Shown: piece by piece, positions 36,400 through 48,414 of the stretch | Numbering within the stretch: position 1 is the stretch's first letter | How the letters are laid out: each line of letters begins with the position of its first letter | DNA from: Aurelia coerulea | Lineage: Eukaryota > Cnidaria > Scyphozoa > Semaeostomeae > Ulmaridae | DNA: 64,000 nucleotides | Assembly (NCBI GenBank): GCA_039566865.1 | Contig: CM076962.1 | Coordinates: 11,030,743-11,094,742, forward strand | Direction of reading: 5' to 3' | Translations under genes and position numbers: made by a program | Notes under the pieces: generated by a model | Seen by the model: only the letters and a program-made list of their open reading frames with translations | The model's database searches: none | What the model was told of the DNA's origin: nothing

Positions 36400-39300
36400 G
36401 CATGGTTTCTCACTTCAACATTTACAATAAAGACACATTTTTTCACCACAACTAATGTGGGTTAAAGATTTTGTCATGCTATAATGCTACTACCATCTGT
36501 GTACAGTATCCCACTGTTGGAGTTAGTTATGCAAAGGATCCTGATTAACTACTGTCTAAACTAACTACCTTGTAAAACTGTCCGTTTTGAATAATTTTGG
36601 TACTTTCAATACGTTTGCTATATGTTCTCAATTCAGTTATTTGATTTCTTTCCATTAAATTTCTTTCTTCAAGATCTAAATTTCCGGCTCTTCTCGTTGC
36701 TGAAATAGCTAAACTTTTGCAGATGTGTCTTCAGCAGCTTCTTCAGAATGCAGTGTTTGCACTCGACTTCTTTCAACTTCAACGTTTTTCTCGATGTCTA
36801 ACACCATCATTTTGGCTGACACCACCTTTAATGCTTACCGGGATTTACGTCCGTCACAAAATAGTACAGGCAAAAGAGGCAGATTTAGGTAAAATCACTG
36901 AAATGGCGTCATTATATGCCTTCTGATTACAAAATCTTAATTATCGCTATTGATAGGCCTGCTGGCTACCAGATTACGGCTCATTATCATGCATGCAAAG
37001 AAATTGATCTAAATTTGTGGCTTTTTATACAGTCATGTTTATGGTGGTGAACGGTAGAAGTCGAACCTCGGTGAGAAAACAGGTCAAAATCCTTGTTTCC
37101 AGTGTTGGATGGTAAAGATGATAAAACAAATGGAGAATACAAAAATTAACATTCGTTTCAGCTGTATAATGGAAATATTTCAATGTTATTTGTTTCAATG
37201 CTTTATACAGTCAATGCCACAACATGAAAGCAAGAAAGTTAGTCCAATTTTTTGCACATACAAATTTACGAGTTCTGGTCTGTGGATGATGTTAGTTAAG
37301 GTAGTAATAGCGATAACCTAGACAAAAATCATTTATCTAACAGTAGTAAACCTTATCTTACTCCCATTGTGCCAATAATCAAATTCCGTTTAAAAAAATG
37401 CAATATCCAGTCGTTTACAGGGTATATGACAACATCTTGGAAAGCCAATTTGAACCTTATTATTCGAGGAATTTGAACTTTGGTAACTCTTGCCTAAGAG
37501 CCATAATCTTGCGATTTTGCAACATTATTTAATTATTACATCACAGTATGCATTCCTTTCTAGCATTTAAAGAACTAATGCATACAAGCGAATTTATTTC
37601 CACATGAACCTTTTTTCAGCAGTACTGCATCTTGGTGCCATCGTTATTCTCCGAAAGTTGTGGGTGTTGTTAATGCAATGTCTGACACAGAAATTCTGTG
37701 GAGGAGCTGTAAAGGCCTCGTCCACTGTTTTTGTGCACAATAGGCATTTAATTCAAAACAGGATTTTCAATATGGACCAAGACATCAATCTAACAAGGCT
37801 CGATTTGCAAACGAGGCTTCCATTAAGGGTTTCAAGGTTCTATCGTCAATGAAAAGTGAAATTGTTACTTTTTTGGTTAGAGCCTTGTAATTCAAAGGTA
37901 ACGAGCCCTAGAAAATTAGTATTTGCCAAGTCATACTCATAAATAGCTAGTAGACTACCTTGGGTACCAAACACTCTAAAAAATTATAATCTCAGTTTTC
38001 TAGAGATCTGGTACCAAGGGTACAATTAAACAAAGCATGATTTGATTTGAAGACGCTGTTAGAAGATTTTGGGGATTGTTTAATATGTCTATAATTTTGG
38101 GACACCCGTAAGTGCATAATATGCGACAGGCATAGAGCATTGTGGTACAAAACAGCGATATCTTGTTTAACATTGATTAAATTTGGCGGTTTCATTTCTT
38201 GATTCAATCAATAATCACAAATTATAGATCTTATCAAGCTTTATCATTGCTCTGGTAGCCAGTCAACATTATACTTTCTTTATCTGTGTTTACAAAATAC
38301 AATAATTCCTTTGATCAAGTTAGTAGTCATGAGTTAATTTTGTATCAATTAATGTAATATTTCTGACTGCTTGCGTCAAATGGTTCTATCAAGTCTTGCG
38401 GAAAGAGACCTCAAGGGCAATTCTAGACCCTTGAGGGATCGCTTGCTCCAGGGGGCCCATGCTAATACTTTCAGCATCTTGCTTCGCCAGCTGATATAGC
38501 AGGTTGACATGCTAAACTGCAAGGCAAATAAGCTGTGCGGCCTCTTGCAGAGGATTCTATGAATTTTGAACAAAATGACGATCTGTATTACGAATGGTTT
38601 ATCTTGAACATGCTCCACGCTTCTGACTCGTCTGAATTTCAGAATGACATTTTATATTTAAGAGGTTAAAATTGTTTGATACATGTTTCATAGCGATTTT
38701 TACCAGGAAGTAGAGTTCTAGGAAGCAGAGAAATAAAAAAGCTTTGGAAATGAATGCCAATTCCTGCCATATAAGTCTTTTGAATACATAAAGCACCTCT
38801 TGAAAGAGATCCTTCCCTTGAAACACGTGCAAAGCATCATAGATAGATTTTTGTAAAAAGTTCAATTTGAGATTATTCCAACTTCGCTCAAAGTGGCTTC
38901 CTACAGGTTGTCCCAATGAAATTGTTCGACATTTGATTAAATATGAACAATAGCGATAAAATGAACGGACTCCCTAAGAACCTAAATCAATTTTAGACAC
39001 CATAATTTGGTAATCCGCCAAAATTTGGTTCAGAAATATAAAAATTCAACGAAAGTCCTTAAAGCATCCATGCGCTTGAATTGATCTTTGATAAAATTAG
39101 ATTATTGAAAATCCCTTACAAATCCTATTTGCCTTGGTCTGAAGTAAACGATAAACAAAACAAATGATTTTCCCATGCTGCAGTCACTATAACTGCCATC
39201 GAAGGACCTCTTGGTGTCCGTTTTAGAACAAACTATATGACTATGCACAAACCAAAATAGGCACGAAATCCTAACTGGCTAACAAAAATTGACACGTGAC

Positions 39301-39770
39301 ACGCTCTAAACCAATCAAATAGAACCGAAAACCAACCGGAAAATTTGAAACGGAAGAAATGTACATTTTGTTTTTAATGTGCAAGATAGATTGGCCAATT
39401 CGACAAAATAGAATTTGAAATACTACTTTTAAGCTCCTTTCTTCTCTTTCCCATTTCCACACAATAACATTTGAAATACTATTTTCATATCAATTTTACA
39501 TTTTGTGCGGATATTATAGAAAGCATGTGTCATTGGGCTACTTGCATTGGAGGTCATCCACTAGAAACTCGTCCCTTCACGGTCAAACAACACATATCAG
39601 CATCGAGCAAAGCTGGCCATTTAAGTGGCACTTTGTAGACTAATGGAAGCACACACATATTATCCGTAAGATAGTACACATGGAGTACAAAAAAGGACAC
39701 AATTCCATCTCTGGGATCTCCTGTGTCTGTGTAACAATTTTAAAGCAAATTTTATGAAGTCCCGCCACCA
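36400..39770. other. Non-coding, no gene recognised
   Basis: Frames of up to 105 codons with no recognisable domain or flanking splice pattern I could defend. Confidence 0.35.
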
Positions 39771-39774
39771 TATA

Positions 39775-40558
39775 CAGGGTGTCCCAAAAAATATGTGCAC
39801 TGTTTGAGTGGCTTCTGCGGAGCAGCCATAAATCTAATTTTTCTGTTTTTAACATTCTTGACTGAAGAGACTTCAAATTAAACGTTGACACCGAGTTTTA
39901 GAAAATCTGATCACTTGTTGCTGATTTATGGAGCAAGAAAGCCACATTTATTGGCTGCCTCAAAACCAGAGGATTCATTATTCTCCATTGCGTTAAAATC
40001 AACGAAATTGATTGAAAAAAGACATACCTAGCCCTATTTTTTTATGTTCATTAGTGAGACAGATTGTCATACATTGAATTTTGTGACAACCAAGAATATT
40101 GGACATATCTAGGGTTGCTAGGAATGGTAATGTGCAACACGAGTGTTGCAGGACATGGCATGCGTCCATCAGATATTTTGCTTCTTAAAAGTGATGAAGT
40201 CGTTTTAAAGCAACAATATTGCGTTCAGCAGGCTGCTTTGTCAATATTCTTGAGTTCTATGGCCATTAATTACTCTCAAATACGTTTCCTGGCCTAACTG
40301 TAAAGTTTAACTTCATCTAATGTTAAAATTCAAGTTATAAGGTTAAGTACGGAGATAAAATCATCTGGTTTGAAGCAACGAGTGATTGTGACTTTCTTTC
40401 TCAATAAATCAGCAACCACTTGTCAGATTTACACAAACTCGGTGCCAGACTCTAAGTTAAAATCTCTTCTATTCATAAACCTGAAGAACAGAAAAGTTAG
40501 ATTTATAGCTCCTCCACAGTAGCCATTCAAACGGTGCACATGTTTTTGGGACACCCTG
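39775..40558. mobile_element. Mariner-like miniature element, CAGGGTGTCCCAAAAA ends
   Basis: Left tip CAGGGTGTCCCAAAAA and right tip TTTTTGGGACACCCTG are exact inverted repeats. The arms continue as imperfect reverse complements for about 180 bp each, including TCACTTGTTGCTGATTTATG against AATCAGCAACCACTTG. TA precedes the left tip and TG follows the right tip, so a TA duplication may have decayed. Tips of this form are typical of Tc1/mariner-like elements. No transposase frame is present. Confidence 0.75.
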
Positions 40559-40861
40559 TGGACCATACAACGAATCTTGAGACAAAAAACCATGTGAAAA
40601 TGGAAAAGAAATGCTCCAGTATTCAAGATTTTAATTGTTCTTGGTTTCTTGTATGGCATTAAACTCATTTCAAGAAATTGAACTCTCAGATCATCCAAAG
40701 ATTGAAATATTGAATATTGATGCATATTTTCTAATTTTTCACTTGGTCCCCTTTTGCTCAAGAATACTTGCAGGAACTAGATTTTCGCATAACTCAATAA
40801 AATTTGCCTTAACATTGTTACAAAGACAGAAGAGATCTCCCGAAAATATTAGACAGATTTA

Positions 40862-41367
40862 GGCCCCGTTTACACGATACCGTTTTCATTTCATATCGGA
40901 TTGGCCTTCTGTTTACACGAGACCGTTTTCACTCCACACCAGATTGGCCTCCTGTTTACACGAGAACGCACCAATCCGATATGCTTCATACCGTTTTTGC
41001 GCTTTCAAATGAAAACGCTCTGAAAGTGGCATGAAACAAATCCAATATCGTGTAAACGGTCGAATCCGGTATCAGCTCAAAACGGAACCTCTTTATCGAT
41101 TCTACGAGCCTCCTATTCATCTGGCGCACTGCGCAGTGGGTGTTAAAACAAAGGAAGTCCTTCGCAGCACAAGACAAAGCGTTTCCGTGTAAACACAACC
41201 CCCAATCCGATATGAAATGAAAACGGTGTCGTGTAAACAGAACCCCAATCCGATATGAAATGAAAACGATATCGTGTAAACAGAACAATTTTCGTATCGG
41301 ATTGCCACCCCCAATCCGATATGAAAGGAAAACGGTATCGTGTAAACGGTATCGTGTAAACGGGGCC
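40862..41367. mobile_element. PIF/Harbinger-like miniature element with TTA duplication
   Basis: Ends GGCCCCGTTTACACG and CGTGTAAACGGGGCC are exact inverted repeats, flanked by TTA on both sides (40859-40861, 41368-41370), the 3 bp TWA target pattern of PIF/Harbinger elements. Sub-repeats of a GTTTACACGA-N-CCGTTTTCATTTCATAT unit recur in both orientations inside. The 153-codon minus-strand frame here is a translation of these repeats, not a gene. Confidence 0.75.
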
Positions 41368-41411
41368 TTAGTTGGGTCAAGCGATGAGAATCTTGCTTTA
41401 CTCAATGGCTC

Positions 41412-42327
41412 CAGTCGCGGATCTAGACCGGGTTGAACGGTTTGCACAAACCGGTCAGATTTTCAGAGTAATAAATATGTTCATTTTGTCTCTAAACTCT
41501 TATCATCTGCGTGAAATTAGCCTGACTAGTAGACGAAACGAGAATACAAGTTCCTCCTTTATTCCGAGTCAGGCTACCTGAAATGGGCATTATGCGAAGG
41601 CGCAATATTGAATGTCAGTAGTACCCATGGTAGTACCCACTTATCGATGATCAATGCAAGTTATCTTTTCAATGCAACATAATCCTCGCTAATTGAGTGA
41701 GGAAAGCCGTCAGCAAGCCAGCGTTTGTTATTTCAATACGAATATTGTCTTACTCATAAAGGAATTTAGTGTTGCACAAGGGAAGGAAATTCTGACCCGG
41801 TCACCCATTCATTTCGAGCTTCTGACCCGGTCAGAATTTGGTCAAACCCGCTCAAAGTTGCGCAAGGCAGCTCCATAGGTTTTACAGTACTTGTCGTCAA
41901 ACACCGTACAATATGCTTCAGTATTGTCAGTCGATAGACGTTCGGAGTTTGTCATTTGCGATCTCCAGATGGCTGCAAATCTGCAAATCTCAAGAAATTC
42001 ATGCTGTTTTTCGTGATAATGCTGTAGAAAGATTTACTACGATATATTCATGGATACAAAATTACAGTGCACTTATTGAGGGTAGTTTCAGGCATAAAAA
42101 ATAAGAAACCTAAGTTGTTGCATGGCCGTAGAATTGCATTGCTACATGATTTATTGAAAGTAGGCGTTTCTTTTTCAAAAAGGCGTTGCCTAAGAAGAAA
42201 GGGCGTTTCCCAAGAAGCAAAAGGGCGTGGCTCAAAAATACTTCCGGGGGCTTCGCCCCCGGACCCCCGATTTCATTGCGCCTTCGGCGCAACAAACCGG
42301 TCACCGAAATCGCTGGGTCCGCGCCTG
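41412..42327. mobile_element. Probable non-autonomous hAT-like element
   Basis: Left end CAGTCGCGGATCTAGA and right end (minus) CAGGCGCGGACCCAGC are similar inverted ends of the hAT CAGnGGCGG type. Further in, ACAAACCGGTCAG matches GACCGGTTTGT from the right end. The right third has AAGGGCGT repeats and two GC-rich hairpins with TTCG loops (42244-42266 and 42280-42292). No 8 bp target duplication is visible, so the boundaries are tentative. Confidence 0.55.
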
Positions 42328-42329
42328 CC

Positions 42330-44330
42330 CGTTCGTCAGTTCAAGATTTTCCTCAATTGTTAACTTGAACATAGATACTTAGTTCGTTGATATTGTTGAT
42401 ATAAATATTGATGTTGAACGTTCAAGTTTGTTTCCTCCAATCAGATTTTTGGCCTAGTAGAGATACCAATAAGAGTTAAGAATCAAATTTTTAGAAAGGC
42501 AGTAACGCTTGATCTGAGACTTTTGTGGAATTTAAGTCTAGACGAAAATTATATGTATTTGCTTTGCATCTTGCTCAACGTGAGGTCATAGACATTCTCA
42601 TAGAGGTGGGGGACAATGCCCGACTTTTCTGGAAGACGCACGGCAGGTAAGCTTCAAGGGGAAATCCCCTTCTCGCTGCAAACAAAATTAAACTAAACTA
42701 GCCAGTGTAGGATGACAACCAACAACAAAAATATGATAATTCTGATGTTAGAAATTGAAACATCAGATGGAAAATGCAGTCTCACAATAAATCGGAGGGC
42801 AAGAACGATAACAAAGAAATCGTTTTGTGTAGTATTATTATTTTAGCATTTCCATTTAAACAAATGACAAGTCCAAGAATACGACAAATCCAGTTGACAA
42901 AAATGACAAATCCAAGAGACATAGACGAGTGGCTAAGCCATATTGATATCAGAACGTTTCGGATCAATTTCCAAGATCCATCATCAGCGTGTTACAAGTG
43001 GGTGTAGTCGCCATTAATAAGGCAGTAACAGAGGGTACCAAAAAAGGGCAAAACCGTGCAAAAACACCAAATAGGTTGGAGAAAAATATCAATCAAGGGG
43101 TAAAAGAAAGGAAACCAAAAACGGGGAGGGGTAGCAACAGCAAAAACGAGTAAACAATTCGATTAGAACAGCGCTAGGAGAATAGAAGACAATTGTGCAT
43201 TAAGCACAGGCCGATCACGTAGGATAAGAAGACTCTCGTGGATAAGTAGGTCAAAAGAATTGTCAGTCCGACTGATGATTTCAAAGTTCTCATTCTGATG
43301 TTGCTTTTACATTAAAGGGCAGTACTGACAATGACAAGTAAGTACTGTTCTATTTTCAATGGTTGGTGACATGATTATAACAGCAAATGCCGCAATAAGC
43401 ATATTTCTGCACGAGGTATTTAGTGCATGCCAAGATATTTTGATTGCAAAACCAATATGTTGCAACGGGGTGGGGTTAATGTCCTCACGTCTCGCCTCAA
43501 TCCCCAAATTTCGTTAGTTTTGTTCCTTTTTCTTGCGTTCTTCATTTGCTTGTTCGCCGTTTTTCTATTAGTCTATCCGATCGTATTCAGGCTATACCTC
43601 ATTGTACCTCTGGTGCTTGTAGATATATTGTCATTAATTATCCTGAAAGTTGGCTATGCATACCATCATCAAAGAAAGTTTATTCTTTCGACTGATTTAG
43701 CTGAATTGCTTGACTTTTGCTTTGGTCTTAAACTGTTCGGATCAAATCCTGGTGTCCATTATGTTGTACCATTACGTCAGCATGGCTCGTACATTTGACA
43801 AAGAGAAGAGACAAAAGCTATTATCTTGATGTCTCGATAAACAATGGGTGCTTAAGATTCATTCCTATTGTCATATTTCCGGATTTATCACACGACGATC
43901 CTCATCTCAGACTTGGCTTAACACTTCGGGTTTGAGCAGATTATTTGAATCCTGAGACCTTACTTCAATTCGTTGAAATTCCCTTGGTTGCCTCTGACTT
44001 CCTGATTGCGTGATTCTTTGGCCAACAACCTTGCGTTGCGAAACCAGGTGGGAACGACATGGACCCACCCCCTTGCCCACCCACTGATACAAATATCGAT
44101 AAGGGAAGGCTAAATCCTTTCTTTTTCTCTACAAACTTTTGATTGAGCTAAGGTAAAACAATGTTGATTGTCCCTAAATCAGCATTTACACGAGGATTAT
44201 TGGAACTGTTCCGTATGGCGCTGAATCAAACAAACTTATGCATCATTCGACGCAGAATTAAATGTAGAGTATCATAAAAATATATTCAGTTGATTCAATA
44301 AAATCACTAATGATTTATTCTAGATTTAAG
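42330..44330. other. Non-coding, one unassigned frame
   Basis: A 123-codon plus-strand frame at 43427-43798 has a hydrophobic central third that could span a membrane, but base composition alone (T-rich DNA) can produce this and no family is recognisable. Nothing else is supported. Confidence 0.35.
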
Positions 44331-44338
44331 GCAAAATG

Positions 44339-44665
44339 GACCACCCTTGCGAAAAAATCTTTGTGTACCCCAATGATAATCGTTGGACCACGACTATCTC
44401 TTTACCAAAGACTTAAGGCCCTGAACTGCAAAACCGTGTCACGAATTTTTGATAAAAGGTACTGTCTTGAAATGATATCATTTTAAATAAATGTAAATGT
44501 CTTAAATGTCTTTTTTAACTTTCAGACCCTTGTAAAAATCGGACCAGTGGATCTATCACAAATCGCTGACACGGTTTCGTAGTTATATGTATTGTGACTC
44601 TGTGTGCCAAGTTTCAAGCGATTCGATTGGCCTGTTGGGTACACAAAGATTTTTTATTGCCCACC
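44339..44665. repeat. Large imperfect palindrome, ~327 bp
   Basis: AAAAAATCTTTGTGTACCC at 44351-44370 is mirrored by GGGTACACAAAGATTTTTT at 44637-44655. Closer to the centre AAAACCGTGTCACGA is mirrored by GCTGACACGGTTTCG. Arms are about 130 bp with a ~60 bp AT-rich centre. Likely a MITE; no target duplication was resolved. Confidence 0.65.
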
Positions 44666-44669
44666 AGTA

Positions 44670-45525
44670 CTCCCGAATCCTGTTTCGAGAAATCAGGCTT
44701 TTATCAAAATGAAGTAAAAATTGCGCTTAAAGTGCTTGGAGCCACTCCCACTGTAACTTGTTATGCACAATACCAGTTCGGCAAAGTTCCACATAATTTT
44801 CAACACTTCTTTGAATGATTACTATCTTCTCAAAGTAATCACTGTCCTTCATCGAATTCCATCCTTGGGGATCTCGTTTGTTTTTAACAAGTAAATAACA
44901 GCGAATCTTTTCTTCATTTCCTAGCCATACACAATTTTTTAGAATGTGAAATTTAACAAAAACATATTTACAGAGATGATGCAATTGGGAACATGATAGG
45001 GATGGCTCCCCTAAATGATGTTAACAAATAACAATACAGATACTAAAGACTATATCACCAAAGTTTCTGTGACAACACCACTGCTTGAATCAAAAATTGA
45101 AAATTGACAAATTTAGGTATAGACTTTAGTAACATAGACTCATTTGTTGTACATATATCATATTATAAGAAGTTAAAGATTAATAGAGGAGGATGAGACA
45201 GAAAATTGATTTACCTGGGTTTATGTTTGCTGGTGCTACAAGAAACGCTCGAATAAATTTTATGGTTGATTCCGAAATTTGTTAATTTGTTATGAGAAAG
45301 TCTTTTATCGCCGTACAAACTTATTTTCACAAGGGTTTGATTTGGCAGGTTTTAGTTGTTATGTAATTGGAATACTTCCTTAATCGTACCCAGGAGATCA
45401 CCTTTCCTTTTTTTTCTTATATATTCCAATAAAAAGTTACAATATATTTACGAGCTACACTACACTACTTACAGAACTACTTTACAATATGAGCTACCCT
45501 ACACTACTTACATAGTTACCCTACA
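44670..45525. other. Non-coding, no gene recognised
   Basis: A small cluster of ACTACACTACTTACA-like repeats lies at 45455-45540. No domain-bearing frame. Confidence 0.35.
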
Positions 45526-45714
45526 ATACTACTACAACGATACCCCAAGGAGCAAAAAAGCAATGTCTACCCTGAGGCCATTAACATATAGATATACCGA
45601 GTGAGTCAGAAAAAAACGCGGGGTGCCTGGCGGACCGCGACGTCGCGCCCAGCAACCCGACCGCAGCGAACCAAATTTCCCCCCTTTCCTTTGGTCATCA
45701 TGTTCATTGCATTG

Positions 45715-46380
45715 CAGCAAGAAGTGTCCAGTATCTTCAATTCCGTCGTTAATTCGACACATTGGGTCAACTGTGTCTCGAAAGTTCTGATTGAATTTGT
45801 GAGAGTTCAGCTTACTGATGCCTACGCGTCGCTGGGTAAGGATGGCAACGGCTTTTCGATCATGGATTCCATAAACAGGTTTCTGGATAGGACGGATAAG
45901 AGAAGAGAGTTTTTTTTTTAATGAGCTAACTGTAAGTGATTCCCTGATCTCAAAAGCAAGACTGTTCCATTCCTTTAAACAACAGGGGTAGAAACTTTGC
46001 TCAAAGCGCTCGGTTCTTGCATTTATTTGCCCAACGACAACCTGATATCTAAGAGCGTAATTTGACCAGCGAATTTGAAGAATGGGATATATTGTATATT
46101 CCGGAGCAAGTTTGTTGATAAACTTAAAGAAAAGAACGAAATGCCTGCTCCACGTTCTGTTGTTCAATGATTCCCAGCCAAGTTCCTCATATATTTTGTC
46201 TCTTGAAGTAACTTTCTTCGTGACAGTTATAGCTTAGCCATCGTCTTTCCATTTGGCGATGTAAGGTGAGGTCATGGCTGAATTCATACTTTCTGCTGGG
46301 TGTGATAGATAACGTCATCATAGTCGAGATGTGGTTGAACGTAAAGTTTGTAATGTTCGTTCCAGTCCATGCTATCAACA
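45715..46380 (-). pseudogene. Decayed C-terminal half of a non-LTR reverse transcriptase
   Basis: Minus-strand translation in pieces gives KLYVQPHLDYDDVIYH (near 46350), AITVTKKVTSRDKIYEELGW, FFKFINKLAPEY, NYALRYQVVVGQI, RTERFEQSFYPCCLKEWNSL, YGIHDRKAVAILTQRRVGISKLN and RDTVDPMCRINDGIEDTGHFLLQC. This order matches the thumb and C-terminal region of Jockey/CR1-type retrotransposons common in invertebrates. A stop and a frame change separate the first piece from the rest, and the catalytic YADD region is missing. After LLQC (about 45715) the homology ends, and GC-rich unrelated sequence follows (45600-45700). Confidence 0.8.
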
Positions 46381-46384
46381 TCAG

Positions 46385-47368
46385 ATACGAACACCTTCTC
46401 GTTCAAATTTGTTTAATTTGCGAGTTTTGATCATTTTATGGCCTTTTTCTACTGCTCCATTAAACTTACGGGCGGAGTATTCCATATAATGATCACTCAT
46501 ACAAACTTCATGCACTCCAGATTTGATGCTGTTTCTGGCACAGGCTGTAAACCATGATCGGTGGTGTGTGGTCGATGGTAAGTGGTCGGTGCACTGTTCG
46601 GTGTGGTCGGTGGTCGGTTGTTGTACACTATGCCAACGCGTTTTGCGCGGAAAGATACCTTACCTGCTTTATCACCTTCTATGCAAGATGCTTCATGTGT
46701 GATTTGTTTGCTTTTTCATCATATTTAACATTGATCTTATAATCTAGCTTATAATATACAGGGTATAAGTAGACTGATCTTAATCAATGGTGATGTTGAA
46801 GCATGAAGCGTGAAGGTAAAGATGGTGGGATGGTGAAGCGAGCACTTTTACTTTCTAGTTGACTGAGATATAAGTGCCCATTAGTAGGTTCACTTGCTTG
46901 ATGATCTTAACAAATGTAAGATAAAGAAATCCTACAAGTTGGAAAATATTAGAATATCCTTTATAAGTGTTTCAAGTAGTCTGAGGAAGTAAATACAGAA
47001 GATCAAAATAAGAATTTCAAATCATTCTGAAGCAAAATGAACTGTCTTTTTTCCACTTCTTCTCTTCAGCTGTTTCCGATCTTACAATCAAAGTAAAATT
47101 ATAATTTGCTTACCTATTTTTGGCTTACCTACCCATTATTTCTTGCAAAATTGATTTTGCATGAATATTTTCACTGTTTGAGGGCTCTTTCTGATTGACC
47201 AATTAACCAAGAACAAATAGTATCAATTATGAAAAGCTCAAATTGCTTTATCACCTAACTGTAAACAAAGATTGGATTGGTGCATCAAATGTCAATTTTT
47301 TAAAGAAATTTCTTCTGTGTTTGGCAGATTCCAATAAGCTCATAGTGTATGTGTTGAAGCTGTGTCCA
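46385..47368. other. Non-coding, short GGTCGGTG-rich patch
   Basis: A simple GGTCGGTG/GGTGTGG-type repeat occupies about 46553-46621. No gene recognised. Confidence 0.4.
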
Positions 47369-47376
47369 GGCTTCTG

Positions 47377-47703
47377 CCCGGGGGGGGGGGGGTACTTAGT
47401 ATATTTGTCCGACGGGGATGTGCCGTTTTTAAGGGTATCGTTTTCACCAATTTTTTCTAGCACAGGTTATCAAAATGAGACAATTTTTCTAGAGCAGGTT
47501 GTCAAAACAAGTCAGAAGGGAATATTCTGCTAGATTGGGTCGTTTTTCGGTCAAATTTCATTTTTTTGAGTATACTTTTCATCAATTTTTTCTAGAACAG
47601 GTTATCATTTTGAGCGAAAAATTCTGGAGCAGGGTAAAAAAACACTTTTTCGTGGGCACACCCCCGTACAAATTTAAGTCAAGTACCTCCCCCCCCCCCG
47701 GGG
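47377..47703. mobile_element. Poly(G)/poly(C)-bounded element, copy 2, with 8 bp target duplication
   Basis: Starts CCCGGGGGGGGG-TACTTAGTATATTTG and ends CAAGTACCTCCCCC-CCCGGG. Flanked by GGCTTCTG at 47369-47376 and 47704-47711. The interior has tandem ~32 bp units of the form CAGGTTATC-N15-TTTCTAG. The plan matches 29355-29659, but the target duplication differs, so the two are independent insertions of one family. Confidence 0.78.
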
Positions 47704-47711
47704 GGCTTCTG

Positions 47712-48250
47712 ATTTAAATTTAGTTGCTAGTAAGAAGCTGAAAGGTAACCAGCGGTATGAAATCTGCTTTTATATCAGCAACCTCGCAACAGATAGAAAA
47801 TTCGCATGTTTTATTGTGAAACATTTGGATTCGTTTACAAAATGGCCCATTTAGTTTGAAACTAAAAGAGGAAGATTTTATAAAATAGCCCTGAATTCCT
47901 AGTAATGGCGAATTGTGTAACATTCTGTGTTATTATTGTCACTGTGGCTGAATATTTGGCACTCATTATGTCTCGCTGTATCATATGATCCAATATATGA
48001 GGACATCTGTTTCAAATATACGTGGAATATCAGCACGGCAGACAGAAATGGTACGCTTACAAACTAACGTTCATTATAGATCATTTCGTAATAGCTGAAT
48101 TCTTTCTTAGTCATTCCCATTTCGAAAAGTTTTAATCGTGCTTCAAACTTTCAATTACTTTTTTGATGTTCTGAATGTTGCAGCTCACTCCTTTTTGATG
48201 CTTTTTGAGAACAGTGCTGCCTTTGAAACAACCTTTTTTGAAATTTGTAT
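47712..48250. other. Non-coding, no gene recognised
   Basis: No useful frame or repeat recognised. Confidence 0.35.
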
Positions 48251-48256
48251 GCCGTA

Positions 48257-48412
48257 GATCAGCAACCACTTGTCAGATTCGCTAAAACGAGGTCTTAAAT
48301 TTGGAGTTGAAGTCTTTCCTCTGTAACTATATCAAGAACAGAGCAATATAACGCACAGCTCCTCTGCATCAGCCACAAAGATGGGGCTCATTTTTTTGGA
48401 TGTCATGTATAT
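48257..48412. repeat. Solo arm related to the mariner-like element at 39775-40558
   Basis: ATCAGCAACCACTTGTCAGATT is shared with the right arm of that element (40408-40429), and similarity continues with indels through AGTTGAAGTCT and CAGCTCCTC to a TTTTTTTGGATGTC tip. No opposite arm was found nearby. Confidence 0.55.
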
Positions 48413-48414
48413 AT

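Noticed and set aside
40986..41447. 153-codon minus-strand frame
   Set aside because: Lies almost wholly in the Harbinger-like element and reads through its sub-repeats.
43427..43798. 123-codon frame with hydrophobic segments
   Set aside because: T-rich DNA encodes hydrophobic residues by composition; no family, splice context or conserved motif supports it.
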